Position numbers and translations under genes: made by a program. This document shows, piece after piece, positions 25,201 through 34,113 of a DNA stretch of 45,821 bases. The first letter of the stretch is position 1, and each line of letters begins with the position of its first letter. The DNA is taken from contig NZ_CAJPPN010000018.1 of assembly GCF_905372525.1 (NCBI RefSeq), positions 1-45,821 of the forward strand, written 5' to 3'. The notes under the pieces were generated by a model that saw only the letters and a program-made list of their open reading frames with translations, was not told the DNA's origin and did no database searches. This DNA comes from an uncultured Porphyromonas sp. (GTDB lineage: Bacteria > Bacteroidota > Bacteroidia > Bacteroidales > Porphyromonadaceae).

Positions 25201-27483
25201 GTGAATACCCACTGGGTTGTAGATACTATTCAGCTCCCGCTCTATCTGTGCCTTGTCGAGCTTGGTATCGCTGATAGGTACTAGGGTCAGCTTATGACGC
25301 TGCTGAGCATAGCTCGCCACACGGAGCTTGCCCAAGACCTCCCCCTCATAGACGGCAAAGACCTCATAGCTCTCCCCCGACGACACGGAGGGTAGGCGCA
25401 CACTCCAGCGCTTGCTCGACGCATCGTAGCTAGCAGGTAGAGCCGTACTCCTCGGCTCAGAGGCAAAGCGAACCCTCTGTGGGTCGATAGCCTTACTCCC
25501 CGTGTATTCTGCCGTGACCACATCCTGCTTCCCCTCGGGGATCAGCTTCCATGGGGCAATATAGTCCTTGGCAAAAGGCTTGTAGAAGCGATCGAGCTTG
25601 ACGGACTCCTGATACCAAGACACGCTCCCAGGGTCAAAGGCATACCTTCCCCCCTGCCCGCTGAAGCGTATCTGTCCATACTTCTTCGATAGGGCTTCAC
25701 TATCGAAGTCGCCCATCCGCTCTACACGCTCCGACTGGAGGGTAACCTTCCCGTGGGTGGAGGACGTATCGGTTCCTTCATCTGTAGATGGTACCACAGG
25801 TTGGATCCGATAGCTATTCCCCTCCTTGTCCGTGACCAGCAGTGGGAAGACGCTCTTGTACTCCTCGCCCTCAGGGAGCTGGAGGCCTATGCGCTGAGCA
25901 TTGCCTGCAGCATCCTGGACCGTCAGCGTCCCCGTCTCAGGGTCAAAGTGGAACTGTGGGCTCTCGGGTAGGGTGAAGCTAAGCTGCTTCTCTCTGAGGC
26001 GTAGGGTCGCAGGGCGCAAGTCCCTCCCTCCATCGTCGATATAGTCGGTGTTGGCTATCGTCCCTCGCTTCTCGTCATAGGAGGCTTCGACCAAGCCATC
26101 GATCTGGTACTTGTCCACATTGATGCGTAGGCGGTCGAAGCGTAGGGCTATGGGGGCATCGATGAGGGTTTTGAGGCGGGTCTTCCCCTTCCCCGAATAC
26201 CAACCATCACCCAGAGCGGTGACTTCGGTAATGGTCATGGGATAGTCGCCCCCGATCGTCACGACATCACCAGCTCGGATACCCAGATGGGGCTCTCCTC
26301 GGAGATCCGTACGCACGGGCTCCTTACCACAGTCTGCTAGGAGGGCTTCGTTCTGCTTGCTCAGCGTAAACTCTCGCACGTCGGAGAAGACGGGGCGGTC
26401 GCTCGTGCAGCGAGTCCCCACACGCCACTCATACGTCCAGCCGGGCTTGAGCTGAGCCAGCGTTAGGCGCTCATCTACAGTCTCGGTGCGTGCCCATTCG
26501 TAGACGTTCAGCTTGGTCTTGGGGCGACACTCCACCACGTAGCCCGTTGTCCCCACGACCTTGCCCCAGGATAGATCGACCTTAGCATAGCGCGTCTGAG
26601 CTCGGAGTCCCCGAGGGGCATCACACTGGTCATTGAGGTAGAACCAACTGACCTCACTCAGGCCTCCGTGCTCAAACATCCCGACCTCCTCTACCCCGGA
26701 GCGCACCAAGGCACGCACCTGCCAAGCATAGCGACGATTGGGGAGGAGGGGAGGGTCAAGGTGCGTATAGCTGAGGCTCGTGCTCCGTGTATGGGTGCGG
26801 AAGATCTCTTGCCCGTAGGCGAAGGCCGACTGAGGAGCCGCGCCGTTGTCGGGGAGCTCCTTGAGGACAAACTCGTACTCTGTGCCACTGAGGCCTTGAT
26901 GGCGAGGAGTCCACTGGAAGCGCAGGAAGAGGGGATCACGAAGGACGACCTCGGCATCCCGCTCGGGGAGGTTCAGGAAGGGAGGCTTCTTGACGTCGAG
27001 GTAGGCACGTGCTGTATGCCAGTCGGAGAGTGGACGCCCCGTATAGTAGTCGATGACCTGGAGCTGGAGCTCGGCATAGCCACTAGGTAGCCGTCCCTGC
27101 TCTAGCCGTCCTGTCATCTGTAGGTGCTGAGGCTGGAGATAGGGGGCGAGATCGACGCCCGTTAGGCGAAGGGGGACGCTGGTCTGTAGCTCGAGCTGAG
27201 GATAGCTGACGTCCTCTCGGCTCCTTGCTGTGAAGCTACCGGACTTGATCTGTAGGCGAAGCTTGGCATAGAGCAAGGGCTGCTGCAGGTCACGGTTTAG
27301 GAGTGTGACGATCAAGCGGTCACGACTCCCCGTGCTGTAGTCCGCTAGGTAGGGACTCTGAGGTGCTGGCCACTGAACTGTCGCATGAATAGGATAGTAC
27401 TGTCCGAAGAGCCGACCACTGACACCCAAACAGACTGTCAGTAGGAGCACGAAAAGACGGAGACTATGCCTGAGACGATACAT
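22282..27483 (-). CDS. Secreted TANFOR-type polymorphic toxin with metallopeptidase motif
   Basis: The protein has 1733 residues, an ATG start and a signal peptide (residues 1 to about 27, LFVLLLTVCLGVSGRLFGQ). Residues about 28-285 resemble the TANFOR N-terminal region of Bacteroidetes surface proteins (YYPIHATVQWPAPQSPYLADY). A fibronectin type III-like domain follows (about 290-375, WTYEWRVGTRC). A zinc peptidase motif lies near residues 862-880 (TIAHELGHGLFTLQH, then NLMDYATG as a Met-turn). Its third histidine is one residue later than in classical metzincins. The last 140 residues (from about 1595; RLDSYNPRMGEIVSRK, ILEVPVQKEPVPESVLRYAEK) form a compact domain that I recall as a recurring C-terminal module of polymorphic toxins. 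No type IX secretion tail was seen. Confidence 0.75.
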   Translation of the reverse strand: MYRLRHSLRLFVLLLTVCLGVSGRLFGQYYPIHATVQWPAPQSPYLADYSTGSRDRLIVTLLNRDLQQPLLYAKLRLQIKSGSFTARSREDVSYPQLELQTSVPLRLTGVDLAPYLQPQHLQMTGRLEQGRLPSGYAELQLQVIDYYTGRPLSDWHTARAYLDVKKPPFLNLPERDAEVVLRDPLFLRFQWTPRHQGLSGTEYEFVLKELPDNGAAPQSAFAYGQEIFRTHTRSTSLSYTHLDPPLLPNRRYAWQVRALVRSGVEEVGMFEHGGLSEVSWFYLNDQCDAPRGLRAQTRYAKVDLSWGKVVGTTGYVVECRPKTKLNVYEWARTETVDERLTLAQLKPGWTYEWRVGTRCTSDRPVFSDVREFTLSKQNEALLADCGKEPVRTDLRGEPHLGIRAGDVVTIGGDYPMTITEVTALGDGWYSGKGKTRLKTLIDAPIALRFDRLRINVDKYQIDGLVEASYDEKRGTIANTDYIDDGGRDLRPATLRLREKQLSFTLPESPQFHFDPETGTLTVQDAAGNAQRIGLQLPEGEEYKSVFPLLVTDKEGNSYRIQPVVPSTDEGTDTSSTHGKVTLQSERVERMGDFDSEALSKKYGQIRFSGQGGRYAFDPGSVSWYQESVKLDRFYKPFAKDYIAPWKLIPEGKQDVVTAEYTGSKAIDPQRVRFASEPRSTALPASYDASSKRWSVRLPSVSSGESYEVFAVYEGEVLGKLRVASYAQQRHKLTLVPISDTKLDKAQIERELNSIYNPVGIHFDVEVDERMRGDYSWDRDGDRKLSIVGKSFFGRVREVKESAEMDYLKKAYSQLSGTLDGLYLFVVDAAQGLEDKPQSLLGEMPRRSRFGYIFSGNSPNGGTSDLGYTIAHELGHGLFTLQHTFDDEYGGSKSQGQTRNLMDYATGKELVAFQWNVISNPAVFTAADKAEEEKLKHKKSLIACIPPELSTLIIESGKALTAPDGSAFRLPAGAVIRGVFYDDSSAHPAVHGSIASFSIGGRHYQTTERGGKFAGYRFLSRQDTILYPIQTASGDRLSIKVDASVRTITLGGHIYKLSEADFGCGSELPPRVLDRRLFSIDQASLRHIDFARKSLTQNTTPLSEQEPVVRALTDEVSRFGREKNFLGEVLKDKLVTYAQRNASRFIVVQTEVGTVSLDQKEWNKLALKVFVRAGLGDRDILVTVPYIGLQSLGRSGRVLHMIGVATGANASVNIHGLRTDHNPAQQEALGRSVRDFVLDLFTHTAKKTTTYRGYFNASRAISIFVDNHKGEAVSGYPYNVSVIPYLQKGVDTLATIIQQYNEREGIRTTGQREGIIPEGFSSSENERWLEEYYASALLTYSKKADDLTQYELHEVRMPIHYREQYLEADNGKGIKNYQAYLLQYAYENVLERLNASVRSGFTFRAEHSFTDKTDWFLARYIDQPVYNTLDLASVVLGFVGLDTAPDILNVFYSSLRGDYTNASLNAASLLLVGPTSIKTLKLPLGEDAKLFKLARGNASIPHIEAVSEKRLMQLQRRSHEVYGSVSSHPRFKALKESAQEKLLQQLDVADEALRHELAANPELIDELLDLKDTKERRAWIKQILEGIAFNKERAPFYPYNEVYLESPKAGKRAAGKSSTKYQYVRLDSYNPRMGEIVSRKCTQLSEISKETAIHYLKELADKYSPGAVIADVPSNRVGANVGIFEENGGNILKGRMILEVPVQKEPVPESVLRYAEKEKIKIRDTNGKIYSIKK

Positions 27484-27980
27484 GCAACTATTGTTATTGA
27501 GCTTTATAGCCTATTGAACTGATTATGGGGAGCCGGAGATCGATCCGAGCTCTCACCCACGAGCCATCGGCTTACGAAGTGCCCACGGGCGGGGCTTTGG
27601 AGTTGCCAAAGTTAGCTCTTTCAGCGGAGATTGCGGTAGGAGCGCTGGGGAGGGAATGCGGGCTTGCTGAGGGAGGTGCATACCACTGCTCGTTCAGGGT
27701 GCGAACTGATCTTTTTCTAAAAGTACTTGTAATCATTTCTCTACGCACACTTATGCCCTTATACAAAGTTACTCATTGTCGAGCATGGTGCAGAGTACGT
27801 CCCGATGTCCAGGATACTCTCCGACCCTTGAATGGGAGGGCTTGAGGGCTCGCTTATTCCCTCCCCCATGCTTCTCCCAAATTCGTTTCCCCCCTCGTTG
27901 CCTTCGGGGAAAGGCTCCGCCTTAGCCCTGGGGAAGGTGCTCCCTAGAGAGCTCTGCCGGGGTCATACTTAGAGCGCAGT

Positions 27981-28045
27981 TGTGTACACGTGGGTACACA
28001 AGTGTATACACGTGGGTATACTAGAGTGTACACACGTGTACACTT
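27981..28045 (-). repeat. Third GTATAC/GTGTACAC palindromic block (inverted)
   Basis: The reverse complement carries the same three-unit pattern as 291-356 and 9146-9211, preceded and followed by remnants of the shared flanks (AGAGCGCA at the left; its opposite strand reads CTAAGTATGACC). The units are more diverged than in the other copies. Only the core of the dispersed element is kept. Confidence 0.7.
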
Positions 28046-28214
28046 TACCCTCCTAGAGAGTGGGTATATACTCGGTAGACCCACTCCTTGCGAGTGGATA
28101 CTTCTCGCTTCAGTTCGTGCCCCGCGACTACTTTGCCCCCGCTGCCTAGCCACTCATTCATACGCCTACTCTGTAGCCCGTCGTAGGCTCCGCATGAGCT
28201 CCGAGGGTATTTCT

Positions 28215-28222
28215 TATCTTTG
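28215..28222 (+). promoter_or_regulatory. Candidate -7 box of ddh
   Basis: TATCTTTG matches TAnnTTTG and lies 57 bases before the ddh ATG. No clear TTG is present about 19 bases upstream. Confidence 0.45.
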
Positions 28223-28279
28223 CACGGATATACTACACGGTACAATGAGAGTTTGACTAAAAGAAAATAGAAAGAAAGA

Positions 28280-29185
28280 ATGTCTGAGATGCATAAGATC
28301 AAGGCTGCCGTCGTCGGCTATGGGAATATCGGTCGCTATGCCGTAGAGGCTCTGGAGGCTGCTGCCGACTTCGAGCTCGTAGGTGTCGTACGTAGAGACC
28401 CCTCGCAGGTCCCTCTGGAGCTCCGCCCCTATCCTGTGGTACGCTCTATCGAGGAGCTTGGGGCGGTCGATGTCGCCCTGCTCTGCACGCCTACACGTCT
28501 CGTCGAGCAGACGGCCCTCGGGATCTTAGCTCAGGGGATACGTACCGTAGATAGCTTCGATATCCATACCGATATCCTCTCCCTACGTCGTACGCTCGGG
28601 GAGGCTGCCCGTCAGCATGGCACCGTCTCGGTGATTGCTTCGGGGTGGGACCCCGGGAGTGACTCGGTCGTACGTACCCTCATGGAGGCTATCGTACCAC
28701 GGGGGATCACGTATACCAACTTCGGCCCAGGGATGAGTATGGGACATACGGTGGCCGTCAAGGCGATCGCAGGGGTCAAGCGTGCCCTCTCGATGACTAT
28801 CCCCACGGGTACAGGTATCCACCGCCGTATGGTCTATATCGAGCTGGAGAAGGGCTACCAAGCCCCCGACGTCATCGCTGCGATCAAGGCAGACGAATAC
28901 TTCGCTCACGATGAGACCCACGTCACCGTCGTGGAGGACGTCGATGCCCTCATAGATATGGGGCATGGGGTAGAGATGACCCGCAAGGGGGTCTCGGGCA
29001 AGACGCAGAATCAGCTCCTCTCCTTCAACATGAAGATCAATAACCCAGCCCTGACAGCGCAGATCCTCGTAGCGGTCGCACGAGCCTCGATGCGTCAGAG
29101 CCCTGGGTGCTATACGCTACAGGAGATCCCCGTGATCGACCTCCTCCCCGGGGAGCGAGAGCAGTGGATCGGGAAGCTCTGTTAG
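28280..29185 (+). CDS. ddh: meso-Diaminopimelate D-dehydrogenase
   Basis: The protein has 301 residues and an ATG start. This NADPH-dependent enzyme makes meso-diaminopimelate from tetrahydrodipicolinate in one step, supplying lysine and peptidoglycan. The Rossmann motif GYGNIGRYAVEAL (about residues 13-25) and the substrate-binding stretches SGWDPGSDSVVRTLMEA, GPGMSMGHTVAVKAI and TGIHRRMVYIEL are those of the family. It is followed 33 bp later by lgt. Confidence 0.95.
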   Translation: MSEMHKIKAAVVGYGNIGRYAVEALEAAADFELVGVVRRDPSQVPLELRPYPVVRSIEELGAVDVALLCTPTRLVEQTALGILAQGIRTVDSFDIHTDILSLRRTLGEAARQHGTVSVIASGWDPGSDSVVRTLMEAIVPRGITYTNFGPGMSMGHTVAVKAIAGVKRALSMTIPTGTGIHRRMVYIELEKGYQAPDVIAAIKADEYFAHDETHVTVVEDVDALIDMGHGVEMTRKGVSGKTQNQLLSFNMKINNPALTAQILVAVARASMRQSPGCYTLQEIPVIDLLPGEREQWIGKLC

Positions 29186-29218
29186 CCGGATAAACAACAT
29201 CAATCATACTAGAGACAC

Positions 29219-30082
29219 ATGACACTAGCTGCTATTACGTGGGATGTCGATCCCGTGATCTTCGAGATCTTCGGGCGAGGTATCCGTTGGTATGGGCTCT
29301 TCTTTGCCCTAGGGCTCCTGATCCTGGGGCCAATGATCGAGGGACGCATTTGGAAGCGAGAGAAGCTTAACCCCGAGTGGATGAACTCCCTCTTCGTCTA
29401 TGTCGTCCTCGGGACCATCCTCGGAGCACGTCTAGGGCATGTGCTCTTCTACGATCCCTCCTACTATCTAGCGAACCCCTCCAAGATCTTCGCCGTCTGG
29501 GAAGGGGGGCTAGCGAGCCACGGGGGGACGATAGGGATCATCGTCGCCGTATGGATCTACTCGAGACGTGTCACGAAGCGCTCGATGCTCTGGACGCTTG
29601 ACCGTCTAGCTGTCCCTACGGGGCTAGCAGCAGCGCTCATTCGTCTGGGGAACCTAATGAATAGTGAGATCTTCGGTAGGCCGACAGACCTTCCCTGGGG
29701 CTTTGTCTTTCCCCGAGCCTCAGAGTTTGCTGGCTATGCCGAGAAGGGGCTGACGATCCCTGCCTGTCACCCGACACAGATCTATGAGGCTGTAGCCTAC
29801 CTCCTCGTCTTCGCCCTCTGTATGTACCTCTACTGGGGACGAGATGCAGCCCGTCGTTACCCGGGGCTCATCCTCGGGTACTTCCTCCTCGGGGTCTTCG
29901 GCTTCCGCCTCTTCGTCGAGAGTATCAAGAATGTCCAGGAGTCCTGGGAGATCGGCCTCGTCCAGCACTATGGGCTCAACATGGGTCAGTTCCTCAGCAT
30001 CCCCTTCATCCTAGCTGGCCTAGGCTTGATCATCTACGCCTACCGCCATCCAGTAGACCCGAGCTCGACATCACACCAATGA
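29219..30082 (+). CDS. lgt: Prolipoprotein diacylglyceryl transferase
   Basis: The protein has 287 residues and an ATG start. This inner-membrane enzyme transfers diacylglycerol from phosphatidylglycerol to the lipobox cysteine of prolipoproteins. The family motifs are present: GARLGHVLFYDPSYY, SHGGTIGI, the signature RLGNLMNSEIFGRPTD and HPTQIYEA. About seven hydrophobic segments are visible. The lipoprotein at 1075-3201 would be one of its substrates. Confidence 0.97.
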   Translation: MTLAAITWDVDPVIFEIFGRGIRWYGLFFALGLLILGPMIEGRIWKREKLNPEWMNSLFVYVVLGTILGARLGHVLFYDPSYYLANPSKIFAVWEGGLASHGGTIGIIVAVWIYSRRVTKRSMLWTLDRLAVPTGLAAALIRLGNLMNSEIFGRPTDLPWGFVFPRASEFAGYAEKGLTIPACHPTQIYEAVAYLLVFALCMYLYWGRDAARRYPGLILGYFLLGVFGFRLFVESIKNVQESWEIGLVQHYGLNMGQFLSIPFILAGLGLIIYAYRHPVDPSSTSHQ

Positions 30083-30172
30083 ACGAATAAGTCCCCCAGC
30101 ACCGGAGTGGAGAGGGTGCTCCCTCCCTCCGTGCGCTAGGGCAATTATACCTATACAATATATATACACGCT

Positions 30173-31396
30173 ATGTACCAAGTCCCTCAGGTCTGTGACT
30201 CCATCTACTATGTGGGTGTGAATGACCGCATGAAGGCGCTCTTTGAGAATATGTGGAGCCTGCCGAGTGGAGTCGCTTACAATTCCTATCTGATCGTCGA
30301 TGAGTGCACGACGCTCATCGATACGGTGGATGTCTGCTACTCCGATATCTTCTTTCACAAGCTTGACCTTGTGCTCAAGGGGCGTCCCCTCGACTACCTC
30401 ATCGTGAACCATATGGAGCCCGACCATGGTGGATCTATCGGTCTGCTCCGTAAGCGCTACCCTCAGATGCAGATCGTGGGGAACAAGAAGACCTTCGATA
30501 TGCTTCGGGGCTTCCACGGGATCACGGAGGGACTCCACGAGGTCAAGAGTGGAGATGCCCTGCGTATTGGACGGCACGAGTTCTCCTTCCTCATGGCCCC
30601 TATGGTGCACTGGCCCGAGGTGATGTTCACCTACGAGCAGACGAGTCGTACGCTCTTTACAGCCGATGCCTTCGGCGCCTTTGGTGCACTGGATGGGATC
30701 CTCTTCGATAGCCAGCTGGCGGATCGTTCGGCCTACTTCAGAGAGATGCGTCGCTACTACGCCACGGTGATTGGGAAGTATGGGGGCTTCGTACAGAAGG
30801 CTCTGGCTAACATGCAGCGTCAGGGGCTAGACGTAGACTTCGTCTGTCCCACACACGGTGTCGTATGGACGAAGGAGGGCTTCGGTGAGTCGCTCGCTCT
30901 CTACGAGCGACTCTCTCGCTTCGCTAGTGAGCCAGGTGCTGTCGTCCTCTACGGCTCTATGTATGGCAATACCGAGCAGCTGGCCGATGTGATCGCCCAG
31001 AGTCTCGCGGCTCATGGTGTCGAGCAGGTCGTCTGCCACAATGTGAGTAAGTCTGATCCCTCTGTGATCCTCAGTGACATCTTCCGCTACCGAGGACTCA
31101 TCATCGGGAGTCCTACCTACTGCGGGGAGCTCTTCTCCCCGATCGAACACCTCCTACAGCTCATCCGTATCCGAGACGTCAAGGATAGGCTCTATGCAGC
31201 CTTCGGCTCGTACACATGGGCTCCAGGGTCGGTTAAGCGTCTGCTCCCCTTCGCCGAGGAGATGAAGTGGGAGCTCGTCGGTGAGGCTGTCGAGCTGAAG
31301 ATGTCCGACCTGGGTACGGTACTAGATGCCGGATGGAGCCTCGGGCAGGCAATGGCCGAGCGGATCAAGGCCTCAAGCTCCCCAGACAGTATATAA
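30173..31396 (+). CDS. Flavodiiron protein (type A flavoprotein, FprA family)
   Basis: The protein has 407 residues and an ATG start. Flavodiiron proteins reduce O2 to water or NO to N2O in the cytoplasm of anaerobes. The N-terminal metallo-beta-lactamase-like domain carries the diiron ligand pattern HMEPDHGGS, later TADAFGAFG and CPTHGVVW. A C-terminal flavodoxin domain begins near residue 257 with VVLYGSMYGNTEQLADVIA, and continues with SPTYCGELFSPIEHLL. It fits an air-exposed anaerobe such as Porphyromonas. Confidence 0.93.
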   Translation: MYQVPQVCDSIYYVGVNDRMKALFENMWSLPSGVAYNSYLIVDECTTLIDTVDVCYSDIFFHKLDLVLKGRPLDYLIVNHMEPDHGGSIGLLRKRYPQMQIVGNKKTFDMLRGFHGITEGLHEVKSGDALRIGRHEFSFLMAPMVHWPEVMFTYEQTSRTLFTADAFGAFGALDGILFDSQLADRSAYFREMRRYYATVIGKYGGFVQKALANMQRQGLDVDFVCPTHGVVWTKEGFGESLALYERLSRFASEPGAVVLYGSMYGNTEQLADVIAQSLAAHGVEQVVCHNVSKSDPSVILSDIFRYRGLIIGSPTYCGELFSPIEHLLQLIRIRDVKDRLYAAFGSYTWAPGSVKRLLPFAEEMKWELVGEAVELKMSDLGTVLDAGWSLGQAMAERIKASSSPDSI

Positions 31397-31431
31397 TAGA
31401 TATAGCGAATCCATAATCAACAACTATCCTC

Positions 31432-32217
31432 ATGCGTCTTATCATCCAACCCGACTATAGTGGCATCTCTCAGTGGGCAGCCGACTACGTCGTCCAGCGT
31501 ATCCTGGAGGCTCAGCCTACAGCCTCCCGTCCCTTCGTGCTAGGCCTGCCTACGGGCTCCTCGCCCCTGGGCATGTATCAGACTCTGGTCGAGGCCTACC
31601 GAGCAGGCCGTGTCTCCTTCGAGCACGTCATCACCTTCAATATGGACGAGTATGTGGGCATCCCCAAGGATCACCCCCAGAGCTACCACAGCTTCATGTG
31701 GACGAACTTCTTCTCCCATATTGACATCAAGCCCAAGCACGTGCATATCCTCAATGGCAATGCCCCCGACCTTGTGGCCGAGTGTGCCGCCTACGAGGCT
31801 GCTATAGAGGCCGTGGGGGGGATCGACCTCTTCCTCGGGGGGATCGGCCCCGATGGACACATCGCCTTCAACGAGCCTGGCTCCTCACTCTCCTCACGCA
31901 CCCGCATCAAGACCCTCACGACGGATACGATCATCGCCAATAGTCGCTTCTTCGACGGGGATGTGAACCAAGTGCCTAAGACTGCCCTCACCGTAGGCGT
32001 CGGCACCGTGATGGCAGCCCGTGAGGTGCTTGTCCTCGTCAATGGTCATGGCAAGGCTCGTGCGCTCCAGCAGGCCGTAGAGGGCTCGGTGAACCAGATG
32101 TGGACGATCACTGCACTCCAGCTCCACCCCAAGGGGATCATCGTCTGCGATGAAGCCGCTTGTATCGAGCTCAAGGTGGGTACCTATAGATACTTCAAGG
32201 ACATCGAGCGTCTCTAG
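31432..32217 (+). CDS. nagB: Glucosamine-6-phosphate deaminase
   Basis: The protein has 261 residues and an ATG start. It converts glucosamine-6-phosphate to fructose-6-phosphate and ammonia. Family motifs are LGLPTGSSPLGMYQTL, FNMDEYVGIPKDHPQSYH, and the active-site region GGIGPDGHIAFNEPGSS with the catalytic Asp/His pair. nagA, the preceding pathway step, is 6.5 kb away on the same strand. A terminator follows. Confidence 0.96.
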   Translation: MRLIIQPDYSGISQWAADYVVQRILEAQPTASRPFVLGLPTGSSPLGMYQTLVEAYRAGRVSFEHVITFNMDEYVGIPKDHPQSYHSFMWTNFFSHIDIKPKHVHILNGNAPDLVAECAAYEAAIEAVGGIDLFLGGIGPDGHIAFNEPGSSLSSRTRIKTLTTDTIIANSRFFDGDVNQVPKTALTVGVGTVMAAREVLVLVNGHGKARALQQAVEGSVNQMWTITALQLHPKGIIVCDEAACIELKVGTYRYFKDIERL

Positions 32218-32260
32218 TCCTTCGGTAGATCTGCTGACCCTCTTGTTAGCTCTTTTTTAT

Positions 32261-32299
32261 AGAGGCTGTATCTTATTCGGGGATACAGCCTCTACTTTT
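32261..32299 (+). terminator. Intrinsic terminator after nagB
   Basis: AGAGGCTGTATC (32261-32272) pairs with GATACAGCCTCT (32282-32293), followed by ACTTTTA. A TTTTTTAT run lies on the other side, so it could work in both directions. Confidence 0.75.
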
Positions 32300-32460
32300 A
32301 ATTATTTAATAAGGTTAGGAACAAATACTTGACCACGAAATGTCAAGCTCACTTGGCATTTAACCGTCTAATACTTACCTTTGCTCTACAGCTTAGGAGA
32401 TCGTCTTTCCTGAGCCCCAATAGACCTATAGACTGCACTAACGAACGGCTCTCTCACAGT

Positions 32461-34011
32461 ATGAGACCCCTCCTGATCTCCCCCTCGGCCCTAGCTCTGC
32501 TCTCGGGCATCCTCCCGCTCCACGCACAGCAGGATGAGTCGCCCCGCCCCAACGTCCTACTCATCTATGCAGACGACCTAGGCTACGCGGACCTCGGGTG
32601 CTATGGAGCGAAGAACGTGCAGACCCCCAATATCGACCGCCTTGCTCGTCAGGGAGTGCGCTTCACCAACGCCTACGCTGCAGCTGCCACCAGTACCCCC
32701 TCCCGCTATGGGATGCTCACGGGACAGTACGCTTGGCGTAGGGAGGGGACAGATGTTGCACCCGGGAATGCAGGGATGATTATTCGTCCTGAGCAGTATA
32801 CCCTAGCTGATCTCTTCCACGAGGCAGGCTATGCTACGGCGGCCTTTGGCAAGTGGCATCTGGGGCTAGGTGATAAGACGGGGACACAGGACTGGAATGG
32901 GCTCATCAGCCCTAGCCTAGGTGATCTCGGCTTCGACTACTCCTACATCATGGCGGCTACGGCGGATCGTGTCCCCTGCGTCTTCATCGAGGACGGGAGG
33001 GTCGCGAACTATGATCCGACAGCGCCGATCGAGGTCAGCTACCGCAAGCCCTTCGAAGGCGAGCCGACGGGGAAGAGTCATCCGGAGCTCCTCTACAACC
33101 TACGCTCCAGCCACGGGCACGATATGTCCATCGTCAATGGGATCGGGCGTATCGGCTATATGAAGGGTGGGGGAGGAGCCCTCTGGAGAGATGAGAACAT
33201 AGCTGACTCTATCGTCACACATGCTATCACCTTCATAGAGAGGCATCAGTCCGAGCATCGAGATCAGCCCTTCTTTGTCTACCTAGCTACGAACGATATC
33301 CATGTCCCGCGCTTCCCTCATCCTCGCTTCCGAGGGCAGAGTAGGATGGGGCTCCGAGGGGATGCCATCGCCCAGCTGGACTGGACGGTGGGGGAGGTGC
33401 TCCGAGCACTAGACAGCCTAGGGCTCACGGAGCATACCCTAGTCCTCTTCTCTAGTGACAACGGCGGGGTGATCGATGATGGCTACCAAGATCAGGCCGA
33501 GGAGCTCCTGCAGGGGCATAACCCCTCGGGGATCTATCGGGGGTATAAGTACAGTGCGTTCGAGGGTGGGACACGTATCCCTGCGATCGTCCGCTGGCCG
33601 GGGCATGTACGTGGGGCACAGCCCTCGTCAGCACTGGTGAGCCAAGTGGACTGGATCGCCTCCTTCGCCGAGCTCCTGGACGTTAAGCTCCCCGAGGGAG
33701 CTGCCTCCGACAGTCGTGCACAGCTCGCCTCCTGGCTCGGACACTCATCCCAGGGACGTCCGTGGATACTCCAGCAGGCTGCCGACAAGACCCTCAGCCT
33801 ACGCAACGAGCGGTGGAAGTGCATCGCCCCCTCTACCCACGGCCCGATGATCACCTGGGGACCAAAGATAGAGACGGGGTACCTACCGACCCCTCAGCTC
33901 TATGATATGAAGCGGGATCCTCGGGAGCGAACGAACGTCGCCGACCGCCATCCTGACCTCATCCACTACTTTCAGTCCCTAGAGGCGCGCATACGTGCCG
34001 GGCGGGAATAA
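32461..34011 (+). CDS. Secreted serine-type sulfatase (arylsulfatase family)
   Basis: I place the start at ATG 32461, which gives 516 residues with a signal peptide (LLISPSALALLSGILPLHAQ). Upstream in-frame codons to 32329 have no export signal and lie close to the terminator. The enzyme should hydrolyse sulfate esters, perhaps of host glycans, in the periplasm. Metal-site residues are in PNVLLIYADDLGYADLGCYG. The formylglycine motif is Ser-type (STPSRYGMLTGQYAWR), needing an anaerobic sulfatase-maturing enzyme for conversion. KWHLG and FFSSDNGG-like blocks (LVLFSSDNGGV) are present. The substrate is unknown. Confidence 0.9.
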   Translation: MRPLLISPSALALLSGILPLHAQQDESPRPNVLLIYADDLGYADLGCYGAKNVQTPNIDRLARQGVRFTNAYAAAATSTPSRYGMLTGQYAWRREGTDVAPGNAGMIIRPEQYTLADLFHEAGYATAAFGKWHLGLGDKTGTQDWNGLISPSLGDLGFDYSYIMAATADRVPCVFIEDGRVANYDPTAPIEVSYRKPFEGEPTGKSHPELLYNLRSSHGHDMSIVNGIGRIGYMKGGGGALWRDENIADSIVTHAITFIERHQSEHRDQPFFVYLATNDIHVPRFPHPRFRGQSRMGLRGDAIAQLDWTVGEVLRALDSLGLTEHTLVLFSSDNGGVIDDGYQDQAEELLQGHNPSGIYRGYKYSAFEGGTRIPAIVRWPGHVRGAQPSSALVSQVDWIASFAELLDVKLPEGAASDSRAQLASWLGHSSQGRPWILQQAADKTLSLRNERWKCIAPSTHGPMITWGPKIETGYLPTPQLYDMKRDPRERTNVADRHPDLIHYFQSLEARIRAGRE

Positions 34012-34113
34012 GTAGGATACACGATACATACACGATACACCGACATATAGCAGCATACAACATACGACGCTCACTACTACTTACTACACTTCACTACTAA
34101 ACTCTCACACAGT

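Larger units (their letters stand above)
27484..28279. other. Intergenic region with the third 22-bp repeat block, no gene supported
   Basis: This 796-bp gap between divergent genes holds two CAAAGTTA strings (minus-strand -7 boxes, near 27608 and 27764) that could drive the toxin gene, without a convincing -33 partner. It also holds a C/G-rich stretch (about 27860-27950), the palindromic repeat block at 27981-28045 and the ddh promoter. The open frames here have no recognisable features. Confidence 0.5.

Noticed and set aside
27525..27845. 106-aa coding frame upstream of the toxin gene
   Set aside because: It lies in the promoter region of the toxin gene, has no family resemblance and runs into C/G-rich repeat-like DNA.
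32329..32460. N-terminal extension of the sulfatase
   Set aside because: It would hide the signal peptide that starts at Met 32461.
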